Shown here piece after piece: positions 26,227-34,977 of a stretch of 64,000 nt of DNA. The position numbers were made by a program, and so were the translations under genes. Within the stretch, counting starts at the first letter, position 1; every line of letters begins with the position of its first letter. This stretch comes from CAG-698 sp964385755 (lineage in GTDB: Bacteria > Bacillota_I > Bacilli_A > ML615J-28 > CAG-698): contig CAYLPZ010000005.1 in NCBI GenBank assembly GCA_964385755.1, positions 1-64,000 on the forward strand, given 5' to 3'. The notes beneath the pieces were generated by a model. The model was not told where the DNA came from. It saw only the letters and a program-made list of their open reading frames with translations, and searched no databases.

Positions 26227-27427
26227 TAAATTTTTAAAATTTATTCTTTTGCTATTATGTATAATTACTCCTTTATTACTGACTAGCAAAGTATCTGCTC
26301 AAGAAAGTAATGTTGTATATGTATATGAGTTTTACAAAGAAGGTTGTTCGCATTGTAAATCTTTCGAAGAATTCATGAAAAAAAATTACTCGGGAAATAA
26401 AAATGTTGTGCTTACAAGGTATGAATATGTTAAGACAACTAAACTATTTGATAAGTTTGCAGAGGCATATAACATATCTGATAAAAGTAGTAGACCATGT
26501 GTGTTTATTGGTGGAAAATATTTTATTGGTTTTAGTAATACAATCAAAGCTCAAATGAAATATTTTATCAATAAGTATATGAATAATGATTATATTAATG
26601 CTGGGGCGATGATAATTAATGGCCAAGAACTGCCAGATAATTTTATTGATAATGAAGTAATCGCATATGATCTACCATTTTTAGGTGAGGTCACCGCAAC
26701 AGATGTTTCTTTACTATTGTTATCAGTTACTTTAGGTTTTTCTGATGGTTTAAATCCATGTGGTATGTGGGTACTTTTATTTATTATTACACTACTTATA
26801 CAAACTAAAAATCGCAAAAAAATGTGGCTTTTTGGTGGAACATTTATCTTATTATCGGGAATATTCTATTTTATAATGATGTTATTTACTTTGGAAATTT
26901 CAGTTGCTTTGTTGAGCGTAAATAACATATTTATGAAAATAATTGGTATAGTTGCACTTTTGGTAGGTGCATATAATATCTATAAATTTATCAAAGTATT
27001 AGTCAAGAAAGAAGAAGGTTGTGAAGTTACAAGTAACGACACAAAACGAAAACTATCAAAAAAGATCAAAAACACAATAACAAGCGGAAATGTCCTTATT
27101 GCCTTAGGAGGTATTGCGGTAGTAACTTTAGTTGTCAACCTATTTGAGTATGGTTGTTCACTTGGCTATCCTGTAATATTCACCTCAATTTTAGCAATGA
27201 ATAACATTAGTAGGTTTTCACAAATAATATATATTTTGATATATGTTTTATTCTTCTTAATTGATGATTTATTCGTCTTTGCTATTGCGGTGTTCTCAAT
27301 GAAACTTACGGCAGTATCAAATAAGCTTTCAAAATATGGTAGCTTAATTGGAGGAATCATTATGTTAATATTTGGTATCTTAATAGTGTTCTTCCCAGAT
27401 TTACTGACTAGTTTATTTGCAATATAA
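26216..27427 (+). CDS. Secreted thioredoxin-fold domain fused to CcdA/DsbD-like membrane domain
   Basis: 403 residues. A signal peptide (1-28, TSKVSA) is followed by an extracytoplasmic glutaredoxin/thioredoxin-like domain with CSHC at residues 44-47 and RPCVFIGGKY near 100, where a cis-Pro would be expected. From about residue 165 there are six to seven hydrophobic segments with the DsbD/CcdA cysteines: SDGLNPCGMW in the first helix and LFEYGCSLGYPVIF in a later one. The plan is that of a thiol-electron conduit from the cytosol to outer-surface thiols. It would take electrons from the small CPSC protein encoded immediately upstream. AAAAGGA lies before the ATG. Confidence 0.82.
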   Translation: MKTNKFLKFILLLLCIITPLLLTSKVSAQESNVVYVYEFYKEGCSHCKSFEEFMKKNYSGNKNVVLTRYEYVKTTKLFDKFAEAYNISDKSSRPCVFIGGKYFIGFSNTIKAQMKYFINKYMNNDYINAGAMIINGQELPDNFIDNEVIAYDLPFLGEVTATDVSLLLLSVTLGFSDGLNPCGMWVLLFIITLLIQTKNRKKMWLFGGTFILLSGIFYFIMMLFTLEISVALLSVNNIFMKIIGIVALLVGAYNIYKFIKVLVKKEEGCEVTSNDTKRKLSKKIKNTITSGNVLIALGGIAVVTLVVNLFEYGCSLGYPVIFTSILAMNNISRFSQIIYILIYVLFFLIDDLFVFAIAVFSMKLTAVSNKLSKYGSLIGGIIMLIFGILIVFFPDLLTSLFAI

Positions 27428-27439
27428 TAAAAATAAAAA

Positions 27440-27466
27440 ATGTTAGAGTGATTTCTAACATTTTTA
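27440..27466. terminator. Bidirectional terminator between convergent genes
   Basis: ATGTTAGA and TCTAACAT arms with a short loop, A-run on the left and T-run on the right. It overlaps the stop codon of the minus-strand gene. Confidence 0.8.
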
Positions 27467-29470
27467 ATTATCTAAATTTTCTAGTGTTTCTTCATTTTCA
27501 GATGGTTCATGAAGATTTACATAATATGGTTTAATTATCTTGTTAAGTTTTGTTAGTATCTTTGAATGTTCATAATCAGTATTAAATACTATTTTCTCAT
27601 TAAAATTACTATGTAAGTAAAAATACACTTGTTGGTTTAATGAACTTGTTATTTTATTAGCAAAAGAAATTGAGGTCACTAATAAAACAATATGTACAAT
27701 ATACTCAGAATATTTAAGATCAAAGAAGTAGATGTTACAGTTATTTTCAAGGGAAATAATGAAACTAATAATTTTATCTTTTTCTTCAAGTGAAAAAGAC
27801 GATTCAACTACCTCTGGTGTTCTTATTAGATTAAGTATGTGCTTTTTAGCTTCAATAATCATATTATTGATTGTTTCTAATTCCTCTTTATATCCTTCAT
27901 GTAAGCAAAACTCATAATATATCTTACATTCTTCTAAATCTAAATCTTTACATAATTCATTTGCTTTAATAAAATACTTTAAAGCTTCTTTATTACTTAG
28001 ACTTAACAAACATCTAGATTTTTCTAAATAGAAAAATGCTTTATCTGAATATTTATTTAAAAGGATATCACAGATTTCAACTGCTTTATCAATTTCATTC
28101 ATTTTAAAGTATGCATCTGATAGTTCATATAATTCATAATCAGTTAGTGATTCTTTCTTTGAATATTCTAAAACTAAGTTTTGATAGTATTTATATTCTG
28201 TTCTCATATTATAATATTTGTAGTTAGCAAGTTCATAGATGGTTGTTGTAAGCTCATTAGTTAATAATAAAGCTTCTTGTAAATTCGTAGAAAATGAAAG
28301 AGTATCAATAAAATTAACATCTTCATCATAATATTTAATATCTTCAAATAGTAGAGTATTAAATGGAATGTCTGAATTTATTCGATTAACAATTTGTGTT
28401 TTTATTTTTTCTTTATTTTCGTTATAAAAGATATTTATTTTATCTCTAATAATAAAAATAAAGTTTGGCGGTAATTCTTCATCTTCATATTTTCTAGGAT
28501 TAATATGTGAAACGATATTACTAAAATATAGATTCAAAATCTCGCATTTACATAGATATGATAAATAATCTTTTTTATAATCTTCAATAGGTAAATTATA
28601 TTTAGTGCACTTGTTTAAGTGATAATTTATAAGTGTATTACTATCAAAAAAGAATGATTCAAATTGATTATATGAGATATTAGATATATTTCTAAATATA
28701 CTATTAAACCTATAATTATTTTTAAACTTATTTAATTCTTCATTATACTTAGTAAAGTGAAATATATTATTATTTTTCAAAGCTTCTAAGCTTTCTACGA
28801 TGGCAGAGAAAAGTTCATCACTACTTAATGTAATTAATAGGAAGATGCCTATAGCGATAATATGTTCATTCTTTTGATTTATTATTTCAATAATATTTGA
28901 ATATGTATAACAAAGTGAAACATCGTCATCAAATGAAGTATATTCGATTGCTTTGGTAAAGATTTCATAGATTTCTGGACAATCATTTTCTTTTATAGAA
29001 ATTACATTAGCTATATTCTCAGGATAGCTTGAAAGTTCTTTATATACTATATATATAAAGAAAATATCAATTAAAACTAAGAAATAGTGAAGTTCTTTTA
29101 TACATATTAAAGAAGAAATGATAAAAATTAAAAATAAGAAAATAGAAAAAAAGTAGTTAAAATTACATAGAAACATTTTTATTTTAAATGATTTATAAAA
29201 TTTATCAAAAGAGATAGAATATAATTTTTTAGCTTCACTTTTTTCGAATAATAATTTTTCTTGAATTTTTCTAATTTTAATTTTAAATCTTTGGATTAAT
29301 CCGATTAATGAAAGAATAATTATTAAAGCAAGAGAAATGAAAAAAACATATAGTGATATATCCATAAATGATTCATTTTTATTTGTTAATCCCAAAGATA
29401 TTGCTTCATAAACAATAAAGCATAAAATGAGAATTAATAATATTTTTTTAATAATATTTGTTTTATTCAT
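27464..29470 (-). CDS. Membrane protein resembling an M48 peptidase without its zinc site, with TPR-like tail
   Basis: About 668 residues. Four hydrophobic segments lie in the first 145 residues, in two pairs. The next part matches the M48 layout: CPEIYEIFTKAIEY, then a beta-rich stretch, then IIAIGIFLLITLSSDELFSAIVESLEAL (read as two blocks over residues about 200-228). In true M48 enzymes the last block contains HExxH; here that position reads ESLEA, so both His ligands and the catalytic Glu are gone. A second gluzincin ligand motif (ExxxD) was not found either. Residues about 450-570 have helical repeats like TPRs (AYFKMNEIDKAVEICDILL). The ATG at 29468-29470 has AGGAGGTGAG upstream; the longer GTG start lies in the ribosome-binding site. 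The M48 relation is my reading of the pattern and needs a profile search. Confidence 0.55.
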   Translation of the reverse strand: MNKTNIIKKILLILILCFIVYEAISLGLTNKNESFMDISLYVFFISLALIIILSLIGLIQRFKIKIRKIQEKLLFEKSEAKKLYSISFDKFYKSFKIKMFLCNFNYFFSIFLFLIFIISSLICIKELHYFLVLIDIFFIYIVYKELSSYPENIANVISIKENDCPEIYEIFTKAIEYTSFDDDVSLCYTYSNIIEIINQKNEHIIAIGIFLLITLSSDELFSAIVESLEALKNNNIFHFTKYNEELNKFKNNYRFNSIFRNISNISYNQFESFFFDSNTLINYHLNKCTKYNLPIEDYKKDYLSYLCKCEILNLYFSNIVSHINPRKYEDEELPPNFIFIIRDKINIFYNENKEKIKTQIVNRINSDIPFNTLLFEDIKYYDEDVNFIDTLSFSTNLQEALLLTNELTTTIYELANYKYYNMRTEYKYYQNLVLEYSKKESLTDYELYELSDAYFKMNEIDKAVEICDILLNKYSDKAFFYLEKSRCLLSLSNKEALKYFIKANELCKDLDLEECKIYYEFCLHEGYKEELETINNMIIEAKKHILNLIRTPEVVESSFSLEEKDKIISFIISLENNCNIYFFDLKYSEYIVHIVLLVTSISFANKITSSLNQQVYFYLHSNFNEKIVFNTDYEHSKILTKLNKIIKPYYVNLHEPSENEETLENLDN

Positions 29471-29612
29471 TTTACTCACCTCCTAGGCAGTAAATAAAGT
29501 ATATCATAATAATAAAAAAATGTGTAGTCAATGTTTTATTGATAACATTTTCAGTTTTTATATCTTTATAAATGTGATATAATAAGTAAGCTTTATGAAA
29601 GAAGATGAAATA

Positions 29613-31358
29613 ATGAAAGAAGCATTTAAACATATAACTTGGTTTTTTAAGCTTGAGTGGAAAAGATATATTTTATGTGCATTTTTGTTACTACTAGTGT
29701 CTATCATCCCCGCAATACCAACAAGAATTTTGGGTATTGCTATTGATGAAATAGCTAATGGAACAATTACAAAAGAAAAACTTGTTATCTTTGTGTTATT
29801 ATTAGTTATTCTACCATTATTAATATATATTATTAATATATTCTATCATTACACGATGAACTTCTTAGGTCATAATTTAGCATATAAATTACGCGAAAAT
29901 TATCTTAGTCACTTATTTGATTTAGATACTAAAGCATACGAGAACTATAACAAAGGTGATTTGATTGCAAGAGCTACAAATGATTTAAATAATTTAATGA
30001 TTTTAGCAACTACTTTTTTACAACAAGTAATTTATTATATTGCTACAATAATCACAGCTTTGGTCATGATGATTTCTATTAATCCATATTTATCTCTTGC
30101 TTCCATATTCTTTATGCCTATATGTATTTTCTATTTAAATAAAAAACGTAAGGAAAAAAGAAAATACTATAAAACACATCATGAAATATATGCATTAATG
30201 ACAGAGAATGTTATCGAGTCTATTGAAGGTTTAAAGACCGTTAGAGCGTATGGGCAAGAGGATAGTGATTTTAAGAAAACAAAAAAAGCAATTGATGATG
30301 ATGTAAATTCGTGGAAAAAAATTCTTTCATTTGAAGCTTTCTTCCAGCCTCTTTTTGAAATGATATACGTATTAGCTTATCTTATTGCTATAACTCTTGG
30401 AGCATATTTTGTAATTAATAATGATATAACACCTGGAGATTTGGTATCATTTTTACTTTATGTGGGCATGCTCTATACTCCACTTGTTGGATTAAGTAAT
30501 GTTTTAAACAACATTAATAATATTACAATTTCTGATGCAAGAGTAAATGAAATAATGAACATTAAACCTTTAGTTTATGATATTGAAAATCCAAGTCACA
30601 TTCAAAAGTTTCAAAAAATAATTTTTGATCATGTTAGTTTTAAATATGAATTTGATGATTTTGATGTCATTGATGATATTTCCTTTACCATAAATAGTGG
30701 AGAAACAATTGGAATAGTAGGTAAAACAGGTTCTGGCAAATCAACATTAATTAGACAAATAATAAGAGAGTTTAATGTAACAAAAGGAAAAATAATTATT
30801 GATGATCAAGAAATTAGTAATTATGCTATTGAAGACATAAGAAATTTAGTTGGTTATGTTCCACAAAATCATATATTATTTCGTAGAACAGTTGATGAAA
30901 ATATTTTAGTTGGCAATCCCAATGCAAAAGAAACTGAAATAATAAACGCTATTTTAGCTTCTGACTTTCAAAAAGATGTTGATAATCTCCCACTTGGGCG
31001 TAAGCAAATGGTTTCTGAGTTAGGAATTAGTTTATCGGGTGGCCAAAAACAAAGATTGTCTATTGCAAGAGCATTAGTTAAGAATCCAGAAATCCTAATT
31101 TTAGATGATAGCCTTAGTGCAGTAGATGCAATTACAGAAGAAAATATAATTACTAATTTACGCAATATGCGAAAGGGAAAGACTAATATTATTATTTCTC
31201 ATCGTTTTGCTAGCATTGCGAAAGCGGATAAAATAATAGTGTTAAATGATGGAAAGATAACTGATATTGGAACTCATGAAGAGTTAATGAAGTATACTAA
31301 CTGGTATAAAGAGCAGTATATTAGGCAAGTTAAAGGTGATAGAAATGAGAAATGTTAA
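29613..31358 (+). CDS. Heterodimeric ABC exporter subunit, BmrC/YheI-like
   Basis: About 581 residues: six-helix exporter membrane domain then ABC ATPase. Walker A GKTGSGKSTL (about 370), signature LSGGQKQR (about 474), Walker B LILDDSLSAVD (about 497) and H-loop ISHR. The residue after the Walker B Asp is Asp, not Glu, which is typical of the degenerate site in heterodimeric exporters such as BmrCD and TM287/288. Length and order match B. subtilis YheI/YheH. ATGs occur at 29595 and 29613; with the -10 at 29578-29583 the first would have almost no leader, and the second has AGAAG eight bases upstream, so 29613 is preferred. It overlaps its partner gene by 14 bases. Probably exports drugs or lipids. 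Confidence 0.86.
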   Translation: MKEAFKHITWFFKLEWKRYILCAFLLLLVSIIPAIPTRILGIAIDEIANGTITKEKLVIFVLLLVILPLLIYIINIFYHYTMNFLGHNLAYKLRENYLSHLFDLDTKAYENYNKGDLIARATNDLNNLMILATTFLQQVIYYIATIITALVMMISINPYLSLASIFFMPICIFYLNKKRKEKRKYYKTHHEIYALMTENVIESIEGLKTVRAYGQEDSDFKKTKKAIDDDVNSWKKILSFEAFFQPLFEMIYVLAYLIAITLGAYFVINNDITPGDLVSFLLYVGMLYTPLVGLSNVLNNINNITISDARVNEIMNIKPLVYDIENPSHIQKFQKIIFDHVSFKYEFDDFDVIDDISFTINSGETIGIVGKTGSGKSTLIRQIIREFNVTKGKIIIDDQEISNYAIEDIRNLVGYVPQNHILFRRTVDENILVGNPNAKETEIINAILASDFQKDVDNLPLGRKQMVSELGISLSGGQKQRLSIARALVKNPEILILDDSLSAVDAITEENIITNLRNMRKGKTNIIISHRFASIAKADKIIVLNDGKITDIGTHEELMKYTNWYKEQYIRQVKGDRNEKC

Positions 31359-33372
31359 ACGATTATTTCACCTTTTAAAAGGTAATTACCGTTATTTTAT
31401 AATAACAATTATAATGATTTTATTAATACAAGGGCTAGAACTATTGTCTCCTCTATTAGTTAAAAATGTTTTAGATGAAGGTTTATCTGGAGTAACAATG
31501 CCATGGCAAATTGTATTAAATGAAGATGATAAAACTGTTAGGTTTAATAATAAAGTATACAAACAAACAAGGTTTATTGATGAAGATGATATAATTCTTG
31601 GCGATGCATCAATAGTAATTATTGATAAAAGTTACTATTTAATTGATGAAAAAATAGAAGAAGGCCAAAATGAGATAATTGATGATTTATTATATGTTAA
31701 AACAAAAGATAAAACATATACTTATTCATTTACAAAAATAATTAAAACTGAGGTTAAACTTTTTTATGAGCCAATCCTTAAAATAATAATTATTTTTTTG
31801 ATATTAATTGCTTTAAAAACGTTTTTAAATATTCTATTTACATATTTATCTAGGATTTCCACAAATCAAGTATATGCATCTTTAGCTAGACAAGGTAGAA
31901 CTAATGCTTTAAAAAGTGTTGAAAGAATCCCTTATCCATTCTTTGAAACAGAACCATTTGGGAAAACAGCTACGAGAATTACAACTGATGTAGATGGTAT
32001 TATTCACTTTTATAGTATTATAGTTAATGTTTTATTTAATGCAATACTAAGTTTTATATTTGCTTATGTTGGTATGTTTATGCTTGACAGTACTTTAGCT
32101 TTACTTTCATTTACAATTTATCCTATAGCTTATATATGGATTAAATTATATTTAAAATATTTTGATAAGATTGCGAAAAAGGTTAATGAAGCAAGAAGTC
32201 ATATCACCGCAAAAATTAATGAAATAATTAATGGTATTCAGATATTACAAGTATTTAATTTTAAAAAGCAGACAATAGATGAATTTAATGAAATAAATAG
32301 TACGTATAAAAATGAACAATTAAAAGAAGTTAAACTACATATTACATTTGGTTGGAATTTACTAAATGTATTAAAAGGATTAATAACAGCAGTAATTATT
32401 CTTTTCTTTGGTGCAAAGAGACTTACTTTTGGATCTGTTACAATAACAGCAGGATTAATCTATGCTTATAATGAATATTTATTAAAAATAGTAAATCCTA
32501 TTCATATTTTATTAACACAAATTAGTGTATTTAAGCATTCACAGGTACAAATGGATAGAATATATACATTAATTGAAGCAGAGCAAGAAGATGATGCAAA
32601 AGAAGAAATTGCTAGATATCATGGTGATGTGAAATTTAATGATATATGGTTTTCATATATACCAGGTGAATTTGTGCTAGAAGGTGTAAGTTTTCATATT
32701 AAACCAGGACAAATGGTTGGTCTAGTAGGTCATACAGGTTCTGGTAAGTCATCACTTATGAATTTATTATTAAGATTTTATGATTTAGATAAAGAAACTG
32801 GAGGAAAAATCTTAGTAGATGATATTGATATTACAACATATTCTAAGCGTACATATCGTCAAAATATAGGAATAGTAATGCAAGAACCTGTACTATTTAG
32901 AGGAACAATAGCATCTAACATTCGTTTTGGAAAAGAGAATATTACTGATAGAGAAATTGAAGATGTACTTATGAAAATGGGAGGAGAAGACCTACTTAAT
33001 AAGTTTGGAGGAATAAACCAACAAATAACAAGAGCTGGTAATAACATGAGTGCCGGTGAAAAACAAATAATTAGTTTAGCAAGAGCAATCATTCAAGATC
33101 CCGCTATTTTAATTATGGATGAAGCAACAAGTCATATAGATATTGAAACTGAACAAATTATTAAAAATGGACTAAAAATAGCATGTAAAAATCGTACTGT
33201 TATAGTTATTGCGCATCGATTATCAACAATATTTGATGCTGATAATATAATTGTTTTAGATCATGGAAGAAAGGTAGAAGAAGGAACCCACGAAGAACTA
33301 ATTAAACGTAGTGGTGTATATGCTAACATTTATAGAGCACAAATAAATGGAATATCTTCTAATGAAAATTAG
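31345..33372 (+). CDS. Heterodimeric ABC exporter subunit, BmrD/YheH-like
   Basis: About 675 residues, partner of the preceding gene. After the first helix there is an insertion of about 100 residues (roughly 45-155) before the second helix, as in YheH/BmrD and unlike most exporters. The ATPase has Walker A GHTGSGKSSL (about 464), signature MSAGEKQI (about 567), Walker B LIMDEATSHID with the catalytic Glu, and IAHR. The signature departs from LSGGQ, which fits an asymmetric pair: one competent and one weak site formed across the two chains. The ATG at 31345 follows AGGTGA with good spacing; the GTG at 31336 lies inside it. Confidence 0.87.
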   Translation: MRNVKRLFHLLKGNYRYFIITIIMILLIQGLELLSPLLVKNVLDEGLSGVTMPWQIVLNEDDKTVRFNNKVYKQTRFIDEDDIILGDASIVIIDKSYYLIDEKIEEGQNEIIDDLLYVKTKDKTYTYSFTKIIKTEVKLFYEPILKIIIIFLILIALKTFLNILFTYLSRISTNQVYASLARQGRTNALKSVERIPYPFFETEPFGKTATRITTDVDGIIHFYSIIVNVLFNAILSFIFAYVGMFMLDSTLALLSFTIYPIAYIWIKLYLKYFDKIAKKVNEARSHITAKINEIINGIQILQVFNFKKQTIDEFNEINSTYKNEQLKEVKLHITFGWNLLNVLKGLITAVIILFFGAKRLTFGSVTITAGLIYAYNEYLLKIVNPIHILLTQISVFKHSQVQMDRIYTLIEAEQEDDAKEEIARYHGDVKFNDIWFSYIPGEFVLEGVSFHIKPGQMVGLVGHTGSGKSSLMNLLLRFYDLDKETGGKILVDDIDITTYSKRTYRQNIGIVMQEPVLFRGTIASNIRFGKENITDREIEDVLMKMGGEDLLNKFGGINQQITRAGNNMSAGEKQIISLARAIIQDPAILIMDEATSHIDIETEQIIKNGLKIACKNRTVIVIAHRLSTIFDADNIIVLDHGRKVEEGTHEELIKRSGVYANIYRAQINGISSNEN

Positions 33373-33399
33373 TTATTTAATTTGATTATAAAGTAACAC

Positions 33400-33428
33400 T
33401 TGTAAAAAAAATATAAGTATGTTATGAT
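33400..33428 (+). promoter_or_regulatory. Promoter for the MATE gene
   Basis: TTGTAA (33400-33405), 17 bases, TATGAT (33423-33428). The inverted repeat at 33449-33483 begins about 14 bases after the predicted transcription start. Confidence 0.55.
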
Positions 33429-33448
33429 AGTAATTACATGAATAATAG

Positions 33449-33483
33449 AAATAAGTGTTATGCAATATGCATAATACTTATTT
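33449..33483. promoter_or_regulatory. 16-bp inverted repeat in the MATE leader
   Basis: Arms AAATAAGTGTTATGCA (33449-33464) and TGCATAATACTTATTT (33468-33483) pair at 15 of 16 positions plus one G-T, with a three-base ATA loop. It lies between the promoter and the start codon. The sequence after it is not a pure T-run, so it is not an ordinary terminator. It could be an operator for a dimeric repressor or a leader hairpin that controls translation. Confidence 0.7.
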
Positions 33484-33505
33484 ATTTAATAAGATAGAAA
33501 GAATA

Positions 33506-34888
33506 ATGAGAACTATGAAAAAATATTTTGGAAATAAACAATTTTATAAAAGTGTTTTTATGTTAATTATTCCGATAATGATACAACAATTATTTATTTC
33601 AATTGCGGGGTACATTGACAATATCATGATAAATAGCTTTGGTGGAAATGCATTAGCTTATAACGGTGTTAATGCGGCAAATAGGTTAATGTTTGTTTGC
33701 AATTTCTTATGGCTTGGTGTCGCCGCAACTGTTTCAATATTTATTTCTCAATATTATGGAGCTAATAATAAGAGTAAAGCCTCTGAGTCACTTCGATTAG
33801 GCTTAATAATGGCTAGTATTTTTGGTATCTTGTCATTTCTTGTTTGTTATTTCTTTGGTAATACTATCGTTGATATGTATGTTCAAGATCCAACATCTAG
33901 ACAATATGGGTATGATTATATTCAAACTATCAAACATGCTTGTATTATAACATCAATTAACATGATGATTGCATCAGGCTTTAGAAGTGTAAATAAACCA
34001 AAATATGCATTAATTTCTGCAATTATTGGTATTCTTGTGAATATAAGTTTAAATTATATATTAATCTTTGGGCACTTCGGATTTGAAGCAATGGGTGCAA
34101 AAGGAGCTGCTCTTGCAACATTACTTTCAAGAATTGTAGAAACAATATTTAATGTCATTTTTATATTTGCCCCTAAACAGTCCTTCTTTAAAGGATTATT
34201 TAAAGAATTACATATTGATTCTTATTTAGTTAAAGACGCACTAAGACGTGGAATACCTCTTATTTGTAATGAGATTCTTTGGAGCTTAGGAATGGTATTA
34301 CTTGCCATGTTCTATACATGGAAAAACGATATTTGGTATAATGCTTACGGATATAGTCAAAATATAAGTGATCTATTCTTTATTGTTTTCTCAGGACTTG
34401 GAAATGGAACAGGTGTCTTTATTGGAGCTTGTTTGGGTCGAGGTGATTTTGAAGAAGCTGAAAGAGAAGCAAATTATTTCAAGGGTTTAGCTATAATTAT
34501 GGGAATTACCGTAGGGATATTAATGGTAATAACTGCTCCAGTGATAACTGATCTTTTTAATCCGACAGATGAAGTTAGAAAAATAACAATAAATTTTTTA
34601 CGAATAACAGGTTTTTTCACAGGAGTATATTGTTATAACTCAGTATGCTTCTTTACTCTTCGTAGTGGTGGAGATAGTGTAAGAGCATTTATTCTAGACC
34701 AATCGCCTACATATTTTATTTGTTTACCTTTAGCAATCGTTTTAGGTGTAAATGCGAAAAAGTGGGGAATCGATGTTATATTAATTTATATAATCACACA
34801 CGCTGGTGATGTAGTAAAAATGTTTATTGCTAATTTGTTCTTAAAAAAGAAAAAATGGCTTCGTAATCTAACAATTCAAGCAAATTAG
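33506..34888 (+). CDS. MATE family efflux transporter
   Basis: About 460 residues with 12 hydrophobic segments in two similar halves. The opening FYKSVFMLIIPIMIQQLF and AGYIDNIMINSFGGNALA are typical of the bacterial MATE/NorM-DinF fold, as are FLWLGVAATVSIFISQYYGA and GNGTGVFIGACLGRGDFEEA at the start of the second half. MATE proteins export cationic drugs or metabolites in exchange for Na+ or H+; the substrate is unknown. The ATG at 33506 is preceded by AGAAAG; the longer ORF start at 33455 falls within the inverted repeat. ATG 33515 is an alternative start. Own promoter. Confidence 0.88.
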   Translation: MRTMKKYFGNKQFYKSVFMLIIPIMIQQLFISIAGYIDNIMINSFGGNALAYNGVNAANRLMFVCNFLWLGVAATVSIFISQYYGANNKSKASESLRLGLIMASIFGILSFLVCYFFGNTIVDMYVQDPTSRQYGYDYIQTIKHACIITSINMMIASGFRSVNKPKYALISAIIGILVNISLNYILIFGHFGFEAMGAKGAALATLLSRIVETIFNVIFIFAPKQSFFKGLFKELHIDSYLVKDALRRGIPLICNEILWSLGMVLLAMFYTWKNDIWYNAYGYSQNISDLFFIVFSGLGNGTGVFIGACLGRGDFEEAEREANYFKGLAIIMGITVGILMVITAPVITDLFNPTDEVRKITINFLRITGFFTGVYCYNSVCFFTLRSGGDSVRAFILDQSPTYFICLPLAIVLGVNAKKWGIDVILIYIITHAGDVVKMFIANLFLKKKKWLRNLTIQAN

Positions 34889-34977
34889 AAAGTAATAAAT
34901 TATATATAGAATTATTATTTAAAATAATGTATAATAAAAATGTAAATTATATTTTATATAAATAAGGAGGCATTACA

